A stretch of DNA of 64,000 nt from Sedimentibacter sp. MB31-C6 (GTDB lineage Bacteria > Bacillota > Clostridia > Tissierellales > Sedimentibacteraceae): positions 1,550,001 through 1,614,000 of the forward strand of contig NZ_CP142396.1 in NCBI RefSeq assembly GCF_035934735.1, in the 5' to 3' direction. Numbering within the stretch: position 1 is the stretch's first letter; every line of letters begins with the position of its first letter. The translations under genes and the position numbers were made by a program. The notes below the pieces were generated by a model, which was given only the letters and a program-made list of their open reading frames with translations, did no database searches and was not told the origin of the DNA. Shown here in pieces: positions 1 through 9,951 of this stretch.

Positions 1-1
1 T

Positions 2-1237
2 TTCCCAGCAACTCACTATGCAACTACAGAAGAAAATGTAAAAAGAGCAGTAGTTAGTATAAAGGATGAACTTCAAGAAAGATTAAAATATCTTGAAAGC
101 GAAAATAAGCTACTTGAATATCAAAGATTAGAACAAAGAACAAATTATGATATAGAAATGCTTCAAGAAATGGGATATTGCAATGGTATTGAAAATTATT
201 CTCGACATATAAATAATTTAAAGCCAGGAACAAGGCCATTTACATTGTTAGACTATCTTCCAAAGGATTTTCTTATGATTGTCGATGAATCACATGTTAC
301 ATTACCACAGGTAAGAGGAATGTACAATGGAGACAGAGCAAGAAAAACTACATTAGTTGATTATGGTTTTCGTTTACCATCTGCTTTAGATAACAGACCT
401 TTGAAGTTTGAGGAGTTTGAAAAAATTATAAATCAGGTGGTATTTGTAAGTGCAACTCCTGGACCATATGAAGCTGAGCATTCACAAAATGTTATAGAAC
501 AAATTATACGTCCAACGGGTTTGATAGACCCACCTATTTTTGTAAGGCCTGTTGAAAATCAAATAGATGATTTATTAAAAGAAATACGTATTTCAACAAG
601 CAAAAATCAAAGAGTGTTGGTAACGACACTCACTAAAAAAATGGCTGAAGATTTGACATTTTATTTTAAGAATACAGGAATACGTGTTAGATATTTGCAT
701 TCTGACATCGACACATTGGAGAGATTAGAAATAATAAGAGATCTACGGACGGGAGAGTTCGATGTCCTTGTAGGAATCAATCTTTTAAGAGAAGGACTAG
801 ATTTACCGGAGGTTTCTCTTGTAGCAATACTTGATGCAGATAAGGAAGGATTTCTTCGTTCGGAAACTTCACTTATACAAACAGTAGGAAGAGCTGCACG
901 AAATGTAGATGGCAGAGTTATTATGTATGCTGATAAAATAACAGGATCAATGGAAAGAGCAATAAAAGAAACGAATAGAAGAAGAGAAATTCAAGATAAA
1001 TATAACAAGGATCATAATATTACACCTACAACAATAGTAAAAAGCGTTCGGGCTGTAATTGAAGCGACTAAGGTGGCTGAAAATGAAGAAAAATACACAT
1101 CAAAACGTACAAAAATCCTTGATATGGAAGCTTACATCATAGAACTTGAAAAAGAAATGAAAATAGCTGCAGAAAACTTGGAATTTGAAAAAGCAGCCAA
1201 AATAAGAGATGAAATAAAGGAACTAAGTATGTCCTAA
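2..1237 (+). CDS. uvrB: UvrABC excision nuclease subunit B, C-terminal part
   Basis: UvrB verifies DNA damage and recruits UvrC in nucleotide excision repair. The reading frame is already open at base 2, so the gene is cut by the window edge. The 411 codons present correspond to the last two thirds of a protein that is normally about 655 residues. Visible motifs are the LEAQRLEQRT-like stretch (here [10 protein letters not shown]), SATPGPYE, the helicase V/VI region with [13 protein letters not shown] and QTVGRAARN, and a C-terminal UVR coiled-coil motif in the last 35 residues that contacts UvrC. uvrA follows 66 bases downstream on the same strand, the usual uvrBA order. An internal ATG at 158 is not the start, because the conserved sequence upstream of it continues in frame. 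Confidence 0.97.
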   Translation, partial: FPATHYATTEENVKRAVVSIKDELQERLKYLESENKLLEYQRLEQRTNYDIEMLQEMGYCNGIENYSRHINNLKPGTRPFTLLDYLPKDFLMIVDESHVTLPQVRGMYNGDRARKTTLVDYGFRLPSALDNRPLKFEEFEKIINQVVFVSATPGPYEAEHSQNVIEQIIRPTGLIDPPIFVRPVENQIDDLLKEIRISTSKNQRVLVTTLTKKMAEDLTFYFKNTGIRVRYLHSDIDTLERLEIIRDLRTGEFDVLVGINLLREGLDLPEVSLVAILDADKEGFLRSETSLIQTVGRAARNVDGRVIMYADKITGSMERAIKETNRRREIQDKYNKDHNITPTTIVKSVRAVIEATKVAENEEKYTSKRTKILDMEAYIIELEKEMKIAAENLEFEKAAKIRDEIKELSMS

Positions 1238-1303
1238 GAGAATAAGCAAATAGATGAATGAATTGTGAAACTATATTTAAGACCAAAATTGAAAGGATAA
1301 CAA

Positions 1304-4114
1304 ATGGATAAAATCGTAATAAGAGGAGCAAAGGCGAATAATCTTAAGAATATTAACGTTGAATTGCCAAGAGATAAACTTATTGTTTTTACAGGAGTTA
1401 GCGGTTCAGGAAAAACATCCCTTGCTTTTGATACTATATATGCAGAAGGGCAAAGACGATATGTAGAAAGTCTTTCCTCATATGCTAGAATGTTTTTAGG
1501 ACAGATGGATAAGCCTGATGTGGAATCAATTGAAGGTTTATCGCCAGCAATATCTATAGACCAAAAAACCACTAACAAAAACCCACGTTCTACAGTGGGA
1601 ACTGTTACAGAAATTTTTGATTACTATAGACTTTTGTTTGCAAGAGTAGGAACCCCCCATTGTCCTAACTGTGGAAAGCCAATAACAACTCAAACGATAG
1701 ATCAAATTACAGACAAGGTATTAGAATATGAAGAAAGAACAAAAATTCAAATTTTAGCACCTATGGTAAAAAGAGCAAAGGGAACACATAAAAGGCTTCT
1801 TGAAAATATAAAAAAAGAAGGTTATGTAAGAGTAAGAGTTGATGGAGAGATTTTAGACTTAGAAGAAGAAATAAATCTTGAGAAAAACAAGAAACATAGC
1901 ATTGAAGTTGTTGTTGATAGACTTATAGTTAAAGAAGGAGTGCAAAAAAGGTTAGTTGATTCAGTTGAAACAGCTCTTCAACTTTCAAATGGTATGGTGC
2001 TTATTGATGTTATGGGTATGGAAGAACTATTAATGAGTACAAAATTTGCTTGCACTGATTGTGGTATAGGTTTCGGAGAAATTTCTCCTAGGATGTTTTC
2101 ATTTAATAACCCTATGGGAGCATGCCCTACATGCAATGGTCTTGGCGTTAAAAGAGAAATAGAAACTGATTTAATAATTCCAGATTATACAAAGTCTATA
2201 GGAGAGAGAGCAATTGTACCTTTTGGAGCAGAAGAAGATGGCTACTATTATCAAATTTTTAAAGCTATAGCTAAACATTACAAATTTGATATATCAAAAC
2301 CTCTTTCGGAAGCTCCTAAGGAATATATAGATGAGATTCTTTATGGAACAAAGGGGAGAGAGATTACTGTAGAATTTAACAGTAAGTTTCAAGGTCCAAA
2401 AGAATACACTAGAGAGTTTGAGGGAGTTGTAAACAACCTTCAAAGAAGGTATATGGAAACAAAATCTCCAGATATGAGGGAATGGATAGAAGGTTATATG
2501 TATGAAAGCCCATGTCCTGAATGTCATGGCGCAAGATTAAATCCAATAAGTTTGGCTGTAAAGATAGATAATAAAAATATATATGATATAACTAAACTTT
2601 CTGTTTTAGATAGCTTAAAATTCTTTAATGAATTGGAACTAAGTCCTTTGAATATGGTTATTGGTAGTCAAATAATTAAAGAAATCAAATCAAGACTCCA
2701 ATTTTTATCAGATGTTGGACTTAAATATTTAACTCTTGAAAGAAAAGCAAGCACATTATCAGGAGGAGAATCTCAACGTATTAGATTGGCAACTCAAATT
2801 GGATCGAGTCTTGTAGGTGTTTTGTATGTATTAGATGAACCAAGTATAGGACTTCATCAAAGAGATAATAGCATGTTGATAAAAACACTTAGAAATTTAA
2901 CAGATTTAGGAAACACGCTTATAGTTGTAGAACATGATGAAGAAACTATGGAAAGTGCAGACTATATATTAGACATTGGTCCAGGAGCTGGAGTTAATGG
3001 GGGAGAAGTTATTGGATTTGGTACTTTAAATGATATTAAGAATAATGAAAATTCAATTACTGGTCAATATTTAAGTGGTAAGAAAAAAATTGAAGTTCCT
3101 GAAACAAGAAGAAAGCCAGAAAAGTTTATAGAAATTAAGGGAGCTAAAGAAAATAATTTAAAAAACCTCAACGTTAAAATACCATTAGGTTTAATGTGCT
3201 GTGTGACAGGTGTTTCTGGTTCAGGAAAAAGTTCATTAATAAATGAAATTTTGTCTAAAGGATTACATCAAAAATTATTTAGAAATACTAATCGTCCCGG
3301 AAAATATGATAAAATGCTTGGTGTAGAAAATATAGATAAGATAATCACTATTGACCAATCACCAATTGGGAGAACACCGAGGTCAAATCCAGCAACATAT
3401 ACTGGAGTTTTTGATTATATAAGAGATTTATATGCAATGACTAACGAAGCTAAGGAGAGAGGGTATAAAAAAGGTAGGTTTAGTTTTAATATAAAAGGTG
3501 GAAGATGTGAAGCATGTCGTGGTGATGGTATTTTAAAAATAGAAATGCACTTTCTTCCAGACGTATATGTTCCATGTGAAGTGTGCAAGGGTAAAAGATA
3601 CAACAGAGAAACCTTAGAAGTAAAGTATAAGGGAAAAAACATATCCGATATATTGGATATGACAATAGATGAAGCTATAGAATTCTTTGAAAATATCCCT
3701 AAAATTTACAATAAAATTAAGACACTTCAAGATGTAGGTCTTGGCTATATCAAACTTGGGCAACCATCTCCGGAATTATCTGGTGGAGAAGCACAGCGTG
3801 TGAAGCTTGCATATGAGCTTAGCAAAAGAGGAACAGGCAAGACGTTGTATGTGCTTGATGAGCCAACAACAGGTCTTCATATGGCTGATATACACATGCT
3901 CATCGATGTTCTTAACAAGCTTGTTGAACAAGGTAATTCAATAGTAGTTATAGAGCACAACTTAGATGTAATTAAGACGGCAGATTATATTATTGACTTA
4001 GGTCCTGAAGGTGGAGACGGTGGAGGAGCCATCGTGGCAGAAGGCAATCCAGAGCAAGTTGCAAAAGTAAAAAAATCATATACAGGACAATATTTAAAGA
4101 AAATGTTGAAATAA
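1304..4114 (+). CDS. uvrA: UvrABC excision nuclease subunit A
   Basis: UvrA is the damage-sensing tandem ABC ATPase of nucleotide excision repair and acts as a dimer that loads UvrB. The 936 residues match the usual family length. The first Walker A (GVSGSGKTS) is near residue 31 and the second (GVSGSGKSS) lies in the C-terminal half. Two ABC signatures are visible ([12 protein letters not shown] and [12 protein letters not shown]), each followed by a Walker B ([20 protein letters not shown]). Zinc-binding CxxC pairs occur in the insertion (CTDC, CPTC, CPEC) and in the C-terminal zinc finger (CEAC, CEVC). The ATG is preceded by a GAAAGGATAAC ribosome site. The gene ends at a strong bidirectional terminator shared with the convergent neighbour. 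Confidence 0.98.
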   Translation: MDKIVIRGAKANNLKNINVELPRDKLIVFTGVSGSGKTSLAFDTIYAEGQRRYVESLSSYARMFLGQMDKPDVESIEGLSPAISIDQKTTNKNPRSTVGTVTEIFDYYRLLFARVGTPHCPNCGKPITTQTIDQITDKVLEYEERTKIQILAPMVKRAKGTHKRLLENIKKEGYVRVRVDGEILDLEEEINLEKNKKHSIEVVVDRLIVKEGVQKRLVDSVETALQLSNGMVLIDVMGMEELLMSTKFACTDCGIGFGEISPRMFSFNNPMGACPTCNGLGVKREIETDLIIPDYTKSIGERAIVPFGAEEDGYYYQIFKAIAKHYKFDISKPLSEAPKEYIDEILYGTKGREITVEFNSKFQGPKEYTREFEGVVNNLQRRYMETKSPDMREWIEGYMYESPCPECHGARLNPISLAVKIDNKNIYDITKLSVLDSLKFFNELELSPLNMVIGSQIIKEIKSRLQFLSDVGLKYLTLERKASTLSGGESQRIRLATQIGSSLVGVLYVLDEPSIGLHQRDNSMLIKTLRNLTDLGNTLIVVEHDEETMESADYILDIGPGAGVNGGEVIGFGTLNDIKNNENSITGQYLSGKKKIEVPETRRKPEKFIEIKGAKENNLKNLNVKIPLGLMCCVTGVSGSGKSSLINEILSKGLHQKLFRNTNRPGKYDKMLGVENIDKIITIDQSPIGRTPRSNPATYTGVFDYIRDLYAMTNEAKERGYKKGRFSFNIKGGRCEACRGDGILKIEMHFLPDVYVPCEVCKGKRYNRETLEVKYKGKNISDILDMTIDEAIEFFENIPKIYNKIKTLQDVGLGYIKLGQPSPELSGGEAQRVKLAYELSKRGTGKTLYVLDEPTTGLHMADIHMLIDVLNKLVEQGNSIVVIEHNLDVIKTADYIIDLGPEGGDGGGAIVAEGNPEQVAKVKKSYTGQYLKKMLK

Positions 4115-4155
4115 AAGATAAAGGGCGCATTTTGAATGCGTTCTTTATCTTTTAT
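4115..4155. terminator. Bidirectional Rho-independent terminator
   Basis: A 17-bp stem (9 bp, two G-U pairs, 6 bp) encloses a TTG loop. The arms are 4115-4131 and 4135-4151. A-rich and T-rich flanks let it serve uvrA on the plus strand and the convergent transporter gene on the minus strand. Confidence 0.85.
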
Positions 4156-4161
4156 TTATAC

Positions 4162-5532
4162 TTATAAAATAATAATAGCAACTACAATTGTAGCAGCAAT
4201 TCCGCATAAAACAGGAATTAAATTTTTTCTTGCTAAATCAGAAGGACTTACTTTACATATAGCTGCTACTGGAATAACTGCCCATGGGATTATTGTTCCA
4301 CCATCTACCCATACAGTAATTATTTGACCTAAGGCCGCTAATCCGGCTTTGTTTATATCTATAAAATTTGAGAACGTGTATGCAAGTGAACCCACTATAG
4401 GAAGTCCTGAGAAACCTGAACCATCAAGACCTGTTATAATAGCAACAGAAGCTTGAGTTAATATTGTGGAGAACTTAGTCATTTGTATTTTTTCAGATAA
4501 GAAAATACTAATATCATTTAAAATACCAGGTGCATCTTCTCCAAATACTGCTAAAGCACCACTTTGATTACCAAGGAAGAAAAACCCTCCAATAAATATT
4601 ACAGGAGCAAATACTGTAATACCAAATCCAAAACCTTCTTTTAAATAATCAACAACTTTGTCAAAAGCATCCTTAATATTAAAGCTTGTCAATGAAGCTA
4701 TAATCATTATAACAATAGCTGTACCACCAACTAATGCAGTAGCATCTCCACCAGCTAAATTCAATTTAACCATAGCAATTATATCTATTGCAAAAGCTAA
4801 TAATGTCATAATCGCTATAGGTTTAGCTGTTTTGCTTTTTTCTTTAATTATTAGATTTGGAGAGATTTCAGCAGATTGTAAATATAACAAAGAATTTTTC
4901 TTTAAATCTTTTTTCATTAAAATAAAGGCGACTATTACCGTAACTAAAGACATGGTAAACCATAAAGGTATTGATGCAGCTATGACTTCGTTAACCTCTA
5001 TACCTGCTCCAGCTGCAGTTATAGCAGGTGCTCCCTGAATGAAAAAATCACTTGAAAGTGCAATACCATGACCAAATAAATTCATTGCAACGGCTGCATA
5101 TATGGCAGGCAACTTAGCTTTTAAAGCTGCAGGAAGCAAAACAGCTCCTACAAGGGGTACGGCAGGACTTGGCCATACAAGCCAAGAAATTATCATCATA
5201 GTTAAACCAATTCCAAAAAAAGCCCAGGTGCTATTAACCATTATTTTTTTAATAGGAGACATAATTAAAATATCAGCGCCTATTTCTTGTAATGATTTAG
5301 ACATTGCAACTACAAGTGAAATTATAACGATAATACTCCAAAACTCATTACCAGAAAAAATAATTGTATTAAAAATCGCTTGAACAGCAGAAATGATATT
5401 ACCTGAATTAAGATATCCCATTGCAAATATACCAATAATACATGGGATAACAATATCCTTTTTCATTAACATGATAGCAAGAATAACTACAACCATGACA
5501 ATGTACATATAGTGCATGGAAGTTAAAATCAT
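4162..5532 (-). CDS. Polytopic membrane transporter, ion-transporter type
   Basis: This 456-residue protein is almost entirely hydrophobic, with about 11-12 predicted membrane segments, the first near residues 8-38. Repeated small-residue-rich stretches (WPSPAVPLVGAVLLPAALKA, GLDGSGFSGLPIVGS) resemble the re-entrant loops of NhaC or citrate-type transporters in the ion transporter superfamily. I do not recognise the exact family, so substrate and ion are unknown. The start is well supported: AAGGAGGT lies 6 bases before the ATG. It sits 17 bases downstream of the P-loop gene at 5550-6614 on the same strand, so the two are probably co-transcribed and functionally linked. Confidence 0.75.
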   Translation of the reverse strand: MILTSMHYMYIVMVVVILAIMLMKKDIVIPCIIGIFAMGYLNSGNIISAVQAIFNTIIFSGNEFWSIIVIISLVVAMSKSLQEIGADILIMSPIKKIMVNSTWAFFGIGLTMMIISWLVWPSPAVPLVGAVLLPAALKAKLPAIYAAVAMNLFGHGIALSSDFFIQGAPAITAAGAGIEVNEVIAASIPLWFTMSLVTVIVAFILMKKDLKKNSLLYLQSAEISPNLIIKEKSKTAKPIAIMTLLAFAIDIIAMVKLNLAGGDATALVGGTAIVIMIIASLTSFNIKDAFDKVVDYLKEGFGFGITVFAPVIFIGGFFFLGNQSGALAVFGEDAPGILNDISIFLSEKIQMTKFSTILTQASVAIITGLDGSGFSGLPIVGSLAYTFSNFIDINKAGLAALGQIITVWVDGGTIIPWAVIPVAAICKVSPSDLARKNLIPVLCGIAATIVVAIIIL

Positions 5533-5549
5533 AAAGATACCTCCTTAAA

Positions 5550-6614
5550 TTATAAATATAAAGTTAGAATATTTTCTAAACATTTATCAACGCTTTTGAA
5601 ATCCATGGAGTTAATATAAAAGATTTCTAAAAGTTCATGTTGTTTTTTTGTCTCAGAAAGTTTATTCAATGCGTTTTTTATTAACAAATCAAATATTTGT
5701 AAATTATTTTCAATTTCGGAAATGTGATTTTGCATTTTTTTAACGTCCATAATTTCATGTAAATTTATTATTTCATCATAGTTTTCATTTAGTATTTCTT
5801 CTGTACTTATAACCATAAGATTTAATTCAGGAATTAATAAGTGCTGAAGTTTTTCAGGATTTAATGGTCTATAAAAGCATTCTACATCGTAACCTTTTCT
5901 TATGCCTTCAACCAGTATTTTATCTAACAATTTAGAAGTATAGTTAGAATTTTCGCCTATGATTGCTAAAATTTTTTTTCCTTGACATAATGAATTTGTG
6001 TGTTTAATATATCCATTTGCTGTATATGATTCCGAAAATGATTTTTTAATTTTGCTATGCTTTATATCATGTAAGTCATTAGGATATATTTTTTTTATTG
6101 CTTCGTTACATACACTTTCAAATTTTTCTTTATCTGTAAACTTATCATAAATTGAATTAATTTCTTCAAATACAATTCCTGCAGATTTTAAATATCTATA
6201 AGCGCTTTTATAGAGTTGAGATTTGGCCTCATTTATTTGGATTATTTGACTTTTGTGTTTTTTTAGTTGATTATTATCAAGATATGCACCAAGATTAACT
6301 ATCTCATCAACTACTCCTGGAATTTTTGGATCAATTGTATGAGGTGCAGTTCCATCAACAAAGGCAATTTTTATTTCAGGAATAATTACTCCGTCAAGAC
6401 TGTTATTATCGCTGGAACAATGAATATATTCAATAGAAAAATCTTTTTCTTTCATTCTGTTACAAAATTTTTTCATAAAAGAGCTTTTTCCTACACCAGG
6501 TCCCCCCTTTAAAATATAAATACGATTTAATTCTGAAGGGTTAATTGAATTATCAAAATAACTAAAAAAACCCTTTGAAGTGTTATTGCCAGCAAAAAAA
6601 TGTTTTTCTTTCAA
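5550..6614 (-). CDS. Two-lobe P-loop ATPase of the PRK06851 type, second lobe degenerate
   Basis: This 354-residue protein has an N-terminal Walker A, GGPGVGKSS, at residues 37-45. Downstream is HCSSDNNSLDGVIIPE and then DGTAPHTIDP, the signature of an uncharacterised firmicute ATPase family (PRK06851). From memory that family has two similar P-loop lobes. Here the second lobe keeps its outline (GKKILAIIG, GYDVECFYRPLNPEKLQHLL, IPELNLMVIS), but its P-loop reads GENSNYTSK at residues 220-228 and cannot be a normal Walker A. The start codon is TTG, supported by an upstream AGGGGGT. It shares the upstream region with the divergent topB and is followed by the membrane transporter. The biological role is unknown. 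Confidence 0.75.
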   Translation of the reverse strand: MKEKHFFAGNNTSKGFFSYFDNSINPSELNRIYILKGGPGVGKSSFMKKFCNRMKEKDFSIEYIHCSSDNNSLDGVIIPEIKIAFVDGTAPHTIDPKIPGVVDEIVNLGAYLDNNQLKKHKSQIIQINEAKSQLYKSAYRYLKSAGIVFEEINSIYDKFTDKEKFESVCNEAIKKIYPNDLHDIKHSKIKKSFSESYTANGYIKHTNSLCQGKKILAIIGENSNYTSKLLDKILVEGIRKGYDVECFYRPLNPEKLQHLLIPELNLMVISTEEILNENYDEIINLHEIMDVKKMQNHISEIENNLQIFDLLIKNALNKLSETKKQHELLEIFYINSMDFKSVDKCLENILTLYL

Positions 6615-6693
6615 ACAAACTACCCCCTAAAGTTAGTATTTATGCATTATATGAAAAACATTGAGTATTGTTCAAAGAAATTATTTCTGGATA

Positions 6694-6722
6694 AAGACAA
6701 ACCTAACCTTATGTGTTATAAT
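6694..6722 (+). promoter_or_regulatory. Sigma-A-type promoter of topB
   Basis: AAGACA (6694-6699), a 17-base spacer and TATAAT (6717-6722), with an extended -10 TGT just before it. It lies 33 bases upstream of the chosen topB start. Confidence 0.6.
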
Positions 6723-6755
6723 AACAATTGGCAAAAAACTACTAGGAAGGTTAAT

Positions 6756-8615
6756 ATGAAATTAATAGTAGCAGAAAAACCCTCAGTGGCAAAAGACATT
6801 GCTAGGGTTTTAAAAATTAGAAATTCCAAGGACGGCTATATAGAAGGTCAAAAATACATAATAACATGGTGTATTGGACATTTGATTCAGCTCGCTTATC
6901 CCGAAGAGTATAATCCGGCATATAAAAGATGGAATATGAGGGATTTGCCAATATTTCCACGTAAATTTAAATACGCAGTCAATCCATCAACTTCAAAACA
7001 ATATGAAATAGTAAAAAATCTTATGAATGATGAAAGAATTGAAGAAATAATATGTGCTACAGATGCTGGAAGAGAAGGTCAGCTTATTTTTGGGTATGTT
7101 TATATTAATTCAGGTTGTAAAAAACCAGTTAAACGCCTTTGGATAAGCAGTATGACTGATGAAGCAATACAAGAGGGTTTTGATAACTTAAGAGACAATA
7201 AAGATTTTTTCAGTCTTTATCAATCAGCAAGATCACGTTCAGAGGCAGATTGGCTTGTAGGAATTAACGCTACAAGGCTTTTTACAGTTAAATACAATCA
7301 AATGTTAACTATTGGAAGAGTTCAGACTCCAACTTTATCCTTAATTGTATCAAGACAAAAAGAAATTGATAATTTTGTATCTGAACCTTTTTATGAAATA
7401 GAAGCAGATTGTGAAATGTTTACAGCAACATGGTTTAATAAAAATGGTACAAGGATAAAAGAATTATCAATTGCTAATGAAATAGCTGACAAGTGTCAAA
7501 ATAAAGAAGGAACTATAACTAAAATTAAAACTAAGAGAGCAACTGTTGAAAGACCATTGCTATACGATTTAACTGAACTTCAAAGGGATGGTAATAAAAA
7601 ATTTGGATATTCAGCAGAACAAACACTAGAAGCTGCACAAAATTTATATGAAAAATATAAACTTACAACATACCCTAGAACTGATTCGAGATATTTAACA
7701 AAAGATATGAAAAATAAATTGAAAGGTTTATTATTGAATATTAAGGATGGTTGGGAAGGCTCCGAATATTGTGTGGATAAAATTATAAATCAAAAGATAA
7801 ATGCAGATAAAAGAGTTATTAATGATTCAAAAGTATCAGACCATCATGCAATAATAGTTACTCCAAATATTAGAAATGTAAAATCAATAAGACTATCAGA
7901 AAGAGAAAAAAATATATTAAGATTAATCGTTGCAAGGTTCATTTCTGTTCTCGATAAAAAGCAGGAATACGATCAAACAAATATTGAATTGAAAATAGAA
8001 AATGAAAAATTTAAAGCAAGAGGGAAAAAAATAGTTATACCAGGTTGGAAAGAAATAGAAGATATAATACTTGGTAAAGTAAAACAAAATACTGATGATA
8101 AAGAAATAACTGCAAATATTAAAGTTGATGATAAAATAACACCAAAAGAAATTATAGTTCGTACAAAAAAGACATCACCACCTAAACTATATACAGAAGC
8201 AACTTTATTAACAGCTATGGAAACAGCAGGAAAACAAATAGAAGATGAAAAACTTAGAGAGGAAATGAAGGCTATAGGTTTAGGTACCCCTGCTACAAGA
8301 GCAGGTATAATAGAAAAACTCATTTCAGTAGGATATATAAAAAGAAATAAAAAAAACCTAATACCTACACAAAATGGAATACAATTAATAGAAATAGTTC
8401 ATGAAAAATTAAAAAAACCAGATTTAACAGGTGAATGGGAAAGTAAACTAGGAAAAATCGCTAAAAAAGAGTCTTTACCACGAGACTTCATATATGATAT
8501 AAAAAAATATGTAGCAGAGATTGTAAAAGAGGGAAAAAGGAGTACAATAAGAAATGTGAGATTTGAGGATATAAAAAAAAGAAAAAAACCAAACAATAAA
8601 GCAAAAAATAATTGA
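6756..8615 (+). CDS. topB: DNA topoisomerase III
   Basis: Type IA topoisomerase that relaxes or decatenates DNA through a single-strand break. The open frame runs back to 6600, but the start is placed at 6756 because the family N-terminus MKLIVAEKPSVAKDIA begins there behind an AGGAAGG site and a promoter at 6694-6722. The toprim domain shows E7 and the ATDAGREGQ motif (D103, E107). The catalytic tyrosine lies in TTYPRTDSRY. At 619 residues it is shorter than many TopB proteins (about 700 or more), which carry extra C-terminal sequence. The end here is a basic tail rich in lysine, and no zinc fingers are visible. The decarboxylase beta subunit gene follows after 21 bases. Confidence 0.95.
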   Translation: MKLIVAEKPSVAKDIARVLKIRNSKDGYIEGQKYIITWCIGHLIQLAYPEEYNPAYKRWNMRDLPIFPRKFKYAVNPSTSKQYEIVKNLMNDERIEEIICATDAGREGQLIFGYVYINSGCKKPVKRLWISSMTDEAIQEGFDNLRDNKDFFSLYQSARSRSEADWLVGINATRLFTVKYNQMLTIGRVQTPTLSLIVSRQKEIDNFVSEPFYEIEADCEMFTATWFNKNGTRIKELSIANEIADKCQNKEGTITKIKTKRATVERPLLYDLTELQRDGNKKFGYSAEQTLEAAQNLYEKYKLTTYPRTDSRYLTKDMKNKLKGLLLNIKDGWEGSEYCVDKIINQKINADKRVINDSKVSDHHAIIVTPNIRNVKSIRLSEREKNILRLIVARFISVLDKKQEYDQTNIELKIENEKFKARGKKIVIPGWKEIEDIILGKVKQNTDDKEITANIKVDDKITPKEIIVRTKKTSPPKLYTEATLLTAMETAGKQIEDEKLREEMKAIGLGTPATRAGIIEKLISVGYIKRNKKNLIPTQNGIQLIEIVHEKLKKPDLTGEWESKLGKIAKKESLPRDFIYDIKKYVAEIVKEGKRSTIRNVRFEDIKKRKKPNNKAKNN

Positions 8616-8636
8616 CAACAATTTAAGGAGAAATTT

Positions 8637-9773
8637 ATGGATTTTTTAATCGAAGGTATAATACAAATTACATGGCAACAGATTTTAATGTGGATAATAG
8701 GAGGTGCACTTATATATCTAGCCATAGCAAAAGAATTAGAGCCATCATTACTATTACCGATGGGTTTTGGAGCAATACTAGTAAATATTCCAATGTCTGG
8801 AGTACTAAATCAAAATTTACCAGGTATTGGAGAAGTTCAAGGAATAATTGATTGGCTATTTGAAGTAGGAATTGAAGCTTCAGAAATGATGCCTCTTTTA
8901 CTTTTTATAGGAATTGGAGCAATGATAGACTTTGGACCATTATTATCTAATCCAAGGCTTTTATTATTTGGAGCAGCAGCACAATTTGGTATATTTGCTA
9001 CAGTTTTAGTTGCTGCATTATTAGGATTCACTTTAAATGATGCAGCATCAATAGGAATTATTGGTGCAGCAGACGGGCCAACGTCCATATTAGTATCACA
9101 AGTATTAAAAAGCAATTATATTGGTCCTATAGCTGTTGCAGCATATTCATATATGGCATTGGTTCCTATAATTCAACCATTTGCTATTAAAATATGTACA
9201 ACTGAAAAGGATAGAAAAATAAGAATGTCTTATAACCCTAAAAGTGTTTCTAGAATGACAAGGCTTTTATTTCCTGTTGTAGTAACTATAATAGCTGGAC
9301 TTGTTGCACCGGCATCAATATCTTTAGTTGGTTTTTTAATGTTTGGAAATTTAATTAGAGAATGTGGTGTGTTAAGGTCATTGTCTGAAACGGCTCAAAA
9401 GGATCTTGTTAACTTAATTACTTTATTGTTAGGAATAACAATTTCAGCAAGTATGAAAGCTGAAACATTTATATCCTTTAATACACTGTTAATAATGGGA
9501 CTTGGATTATTGGCATTTGTTTTTGATACGATAGCAGGTGCATTATTCGCGAAGTTTTTAAATTTGTTTCTTAAAGATAAAATCAATCCTATGGTTGGAG
9601 CTGCTGGAATTTCTGCATTTCCGATGTCATCAAGAGTAATACAAAAAATGGGAATTGAAGCAGATTCGCAAAATCATTTATTAATGCATGCAGTAGGTGC
9701 AAATGTATCAGGACAAATAGCATCTGTTATAGCCGGAGGAGTTATAATAGGTCTTGTACCTGGCTTAATGTAA
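8637..9773 (+). CDS. Sodium-translocating decarboxylase beta subunit (OadB/MmdB/GcdB type)
   Basis: This integral membrane subunit couples decarboxylation of a carboxybiotin carrier to sodium export. Its 378 residues contain about 9-11 hydrophobic segments. The family core is clear: LLFIGIGAMIDFGPLL, then GAADGPTSI, which includes the aspartate essential for sodium movement in OadB, and GAAGISAFPMSSRV near the C-terminus. RBS AAGGAG precedes the ATG. No carboxyltransferase alpha subunit or biotin carrier gene is in the neighbourhood, only the 40-residue gamma-like gene 12 bases downstream. The substrate (oxaloacetate, methylmalonyl-CoA or glutaconyl-CoA) therefore cannot be named from context. 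Confidence 0.93.
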   Translation: MDFLIEGIIQITWQQILMWIIGGALIYLAIAKELEPSLLLPMGFGAILVNIPMSGVLNQNLPGIGEVQGIIDWLFEVGIEASEMMPLLLFIGIGAMIDFGPLLSNPRLLLFGAAAQFGIFATVLVAALLGFTLNDAASIGIIGAADGPTSILVSQVLKSNYIGPIAVAAYSYMALVPIIQPFAIKICTTEKDRKIRMSYNPKSVSRMTRLLFPVVVTIIAGLVAPASISLVGFLMFGNLIRECGVLRSLSETAQKDLVNLITLLLGITISASMKAETFISFNTLLIMGLGLLAFVFDTIAGALFAKFLNLFLKDKINPMVGAAGISAFPMSSRVIQKMGIEADSQNHLLMHAVGANVSGQIASVIAGGVIIGLVPGLM

Positions 9774-9785
9774 GGAGGAAGTATA

Positions 9786-9908
9786 ATGGAGCAAAATGTA
9801 CTAAATTCAATAAAACTAATGGGAATGGGTATGCTTGCAATTTTTGTCGTTATAATAGTAATATATATATCAGTTAATATAATGTTAAAATTAACAAGTT
9901 CAAAATAA
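9786..9908 (+). CDS. Small single-pass membrane protein, OadG-like gamma subunit
   Basis: A 40-residue open frame starts MEQNVLNSIKLMGMGMLAIF behind a strong AAGGAGGAAG site. It is one hydrophobic helix (about residues 11-34) with the GxGM...F pattern seen at the start of oxaloacetate decarboxylase gamma (OadG) proteins. Those are short single-span subunits that bind alpha to beta. Its position immediately after the beta subunit supports the assignment. The usual C-terminal tail (about 40 or more residues, often with metal-binding histidines) is missing, so this is either a minimal or a truncated version. Confidence 0.7.
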   Translation: MEQNVLNSIKLMGMGMLAIFVVIIVIYISVNIMLKLTSSK

Positions 9909-9951
9909 ATAAGACAGTATGTAAACAATATTAATTGGGAGGATAAATATT

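Noticed and set aside
4658-5038. Plus-strand open frame of 126 codons inside the transporter region
   Set aside because: It lies antisense to the minus-strand membrane protein, which has a good RBS and coherent hydrophobic pattern; no independent start signal is present.
6600-6755. 52-codon N-terminal extension of topB
   Set aside because: It lies upstream of the promoter at 6694-6722 or across it, lacks family similarity, and the conserved N-terminus begins at 6756 with its own RBS.
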